A stretch of 64,000 bases of DNA from positions 62,001 through 126,000 of the forward strand of contig QNGE01000768.1 in the NCBI GenBank assembly GCA_008508345.1, written 5' to 3'. The notes under the pieces are model-generated. The model was not told the origin of the DNA, ran no database searches, and saw only the letters and a list, made by a program, of their open reading frames with translations. Made by a program: the position numbers and the translations under genes. The DNA is from Paragonimus westermani. Its lineage: Eukaryota; Platyhelminthes; Trematoda; Plagiorchiida; Troglotrematidae. Positions within the stretch are counted from its first letter, which is position 1. Every line of letters starts with the position of its first letter. Below are positions 61,201 through 64,000 of the stretch, one piece after another.

Positions 61201-64000
61201 ATTGATTCATCCGTGGTTCCCCCCACAATCAAACAGGTAAACCAATCTGTCTTGTCGGCAACTAATGGTGAACGTGGAAACAAATCTGACAAATCCACTG
61301 GAATGGAAATAAACTTCAATCCTTTCGTAAGAATATGCTGGTACGAGATAGATTTGTGAGAAATCAACTGGATATCACTCACTCGGGTCTTATCGACAGT
61401 AGGTAAAGTGAATCTCATCACAGTAGTCAGCTTTGCTTCCGTGATCATTCATCATGTACCATGTATGCGTTTTTCATGGATGCAATCAACCCCAGGGGTA
61501 CATACGTGGGGGGACGGATTCCAGCGAGAATCAGGTGAGGTATATTATGGACTTCGGTGCGATCGATCATTTTCATATGGGTTCTATAACACTCTTTAGT
61601 GTTAGACTTAGATGAATTGTTTAGTTGTGGAAACAACATAATGCAAAAGGCGTTGAGTTACCCAGTCAACTGGAAGACTTTGACAATCGACTGAATTTAT
61701 TGGTGGAACGTTCTAACTCACAGGCTGGTTCCGCTTCGCACGTCTGGGGACGACTTCATTGAGGCCAACATGATCTGATAAATTTGGGCGGCTAGTTTCT
61801 ATGATATGAGCGCGTCTTACATCAATTCTTTGAATGTGTGTTTATTCCATGGGCCATATGGTGCATATAGTATAACACATTGCTTGGAGACAAAGATTTT
61901 GAGCTTCCAGCATAGTTCCACAGAACGGCTGGTAGAATATTTGAAGTGTTTTGATTTACGAGCAGCCAGGACCGACATTTTTTACTATATGTTGTGACCT
62001 AAAGCACAGTTTCAATAATGCTGGCATCATCATTAGAGTATTTGTTTACCCAAATTGTGCTATGCAGACACCTGAGTGTGTACAATTGTGCATCGTGTGT
62101 GGTTTGGGAGTGAACAACGGGCAAGCTAATGAGTTGTTTCGGCTGTTGGTGTCAAACGGTGTGAGCAGTTGGGTGAAGCTACCGGAACACTGTTCCTTTG
62201 GTACGGACTGGATATCCACAATATTTTCAGGAAACTACGCATCTGTATCGGAAGAACAATCGTTAATTACCAGTTGCCTACTAACCGAGACATTAGTAGT
62301 AGCTCACAGAACAACGTAATTTTAACTTGAATCCACTTAGAAGACGGCGAACTATCGACCAATACTTGTGTTCTGAGAGGCGTTCTAAGTGATGCTAGGT
62401 TAATCAGTCGAGATCTTCTCAGTTAACCTGGTAAGCATTAGACCACTTGATGAGTTATAGCCTGGTGTGTGCTAGATCGGCACGTAAGTTAGACTTTTTC
62501 GGGTTGCCAGCAAGATTTAAGTCAAGAACGTTTGCAAGCGACAACCTGCTCTCGCAAACTGCCCTGAGATTCTGATTGTTTTCACGGAGGTGACCAATGA
62601 ATTTTACCAGATACTCACTACAGTTTTTGAGACGAACTACCGTTAGTTAGATTCAAAGAGGATATTCTGATCGGTCGAGACTTAGAAGCCCATGTAGTTG
62701 GACAGCCTTTCTGCATGTCACATCATTCCAAAATAGTCCTACTTACTCGCTCTATTTGCCGGACTTTTTCTCATCTTACCAAACACCGTATTCTCATGGG
62801 AGATATCACTTGAATACCAGGCAAAACCGTAGCAAATTATTTAGTATTTGGAAGATACAGAATATTTGAATGACCACTAGAACCGTCTTGACAGCATTTT
62901 CGCTTGCACTATCATGAGCGCAAAGTGGAAGTTGTGTTTTCGCGTGAGAAGGATTAAGACAATTAACTCGTTTGTACCGAAATAGCCCACTCTCACTGTA
63001 AAATGGACGTAACAACATCACGTGCAAACAGCGTAAGATTTCTCCTATATTTATGAATTTATCATTCCCTTAAAGGGAGTTTGTGTAGTACACGATTATT
63101 CAACTGGAAACAATGTGTTGAGCTGTTTTGTTTGCCCACGACTAAAAACTGCAAAGTGGGGGGCTGTCCTAATTAGTTTCATCAGGAGGTGCTATCAGTT
63201 TACCTGACGTTTAGAGGGTATAGTCAGATATCTGTAGTCTACAACTTACCCTTGTAGTGAACAAGCGGGGATGTGCTCGACCCTCATCCACTATCATTTG
63301 GGAATGCCTTTCCTGAAGAGCAGTCGAAACATGGTCTCATCAGACATCGAACTAAAAGAACGCGTTAGGGTTTGAAAACAAACCATATATTTCCAGCAAT
63401 GTTAAGAAATATGATAAGTAGTTAGTTCTAGCCTAATCTGGAAGCAACGGCACCAACCAAGAAAAGACAGAAGAGAAGCGCGAGATGGGCCCCAACCCAC
63501 TCGGCGATACTCAAAAGCGCGCCCAGTGAGAAGTGCGTGGAAACTTCGAGTGCGTTAAACAACACTCGAAAAGGCCCAGGTCATACGACCTTAAATAACG
63601 GAGGGATAGATGGGTATTTAGAAGAGGAGCAAACATTCGCTGCGTGTAATTAGTTGCAAGGCTGAAGAAAATGGCATTGATTTCATATCAGGCCTCCTAT
63701 AGCAGACGTACACAGAATCATGCGTACAGAACAGACAAGCACCAAAACATGATTGTAGCCGGGATCTTTAGAGAAGTCACACAATCGCTGGTCATTGCAC
63801 CTAATCTTGAGGTGGCTAACAATGTATTCAAGTAACAACTACAGCACAGTATAGCTGAAATAATGCCAGGCTGAACTGGTGAAAGTGTTACGAAGATGTG
63901 GTCAGCGATAACCAGAAATGGCCAACGCACGAATATACGAATCACGATACCCGAAAACTCCAGAACGCAAAAGACCGCGATATTTAGCATAGAATGTATT
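58300..64000. other. No recognisable gene
   Basis: Only short ORFs. The longest is plus 61,951-62,319 (122 codons, unknown). A GC-richer patch at about 63,430-63,620 includes the perfect short inverted repeat TTCGAGTG/CACTCGAA (63,545-63,552 and 63,563-63,570). Confidence 0.45.

Noticed and set aside
63545..63570. Short 8-bp inverted repeat as an operator or transposon end
   Set aside because: It is too short and single-copy to support any function.

Overview
This is eukaryotic, animal-type DNA. It is AT-rich and gene-poor. It has multi-exon coding pieces with GT-AG introns, no prokaryotic operons or ribosome-binding sites, and many decayed retrotransposons. An invertebrate fits best. I lean towards a flatworm (trematode-like), judging from the mix of Ty3/gypsy, BEL/Pao and Penelope-like remnants and a tandem family of secreted trypsin-fold proteases with kilobase introns. 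The organism is an inference, not something read directly.

The best-supported gene is a chymotrypsin-fold (S1) serine protease on the minus strand at 17,280-22,379. I assembled four exons by hand: catalytic-His exon 22,190-22,379; middle exon 20,548-20,663; catalytic-Asp exon 18,676-19,055; catalytic-Ser exon 17,280-17,441. All three exon junctions are phase-compatible, giving 281 residues from the first exon found to the stop. The exon carrying the signal peptide was not found. Two broken paralogues follow on the same strand. Copy 2 (37,257-39,349) keeps the middle and Ser exons, has lost the Asp exon and has an in-frame stop. Copy 3 (41,475-43,437) has a frameshifted Asp exon and a decayed His exon without the histidine. 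Weak traces of a fourth copy lie near 11.2-12.0 kb. The window therefore samples a tandem protease cluster undergoing birth and death.

Between the intact protease and copy 2 sits a retrotransposon graveyard at 30.1-37.0 kb. Two Ty3/gypsy pol remnants lie on the plus strand (A 30.1-31.9 kb; B 32.3-34.9 kb) and a third on the minus strand (C about 35.1-37.0 kb), whose integrase abuts that of B tail to tail. A shorter gypsy-like reverse-transcriptase scrap lies at 24.5-24.75 kb. Further right are a BEL/Pao gag zinc-knuckle remnant (47.7-48.0 kb, minus) and a Penelope-like reverse-transcriptase remnant (52.3-52.7 kb, minus). All are broken.

Other structure includes a pair of paralogous plus-strand segments near the two ends (about 4.9-5.6 kb and 57.6-58.3 kb), each carrying a Cys-rich exon with a PAN/apple-like cysteine pattern, and a near-perfect 63-bp inverted repeat with a 24-nt loop at 46,219-46,368. 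The remaining long stretches hold only short, stop-bounded ORFs that I cannot distinguish from chance.
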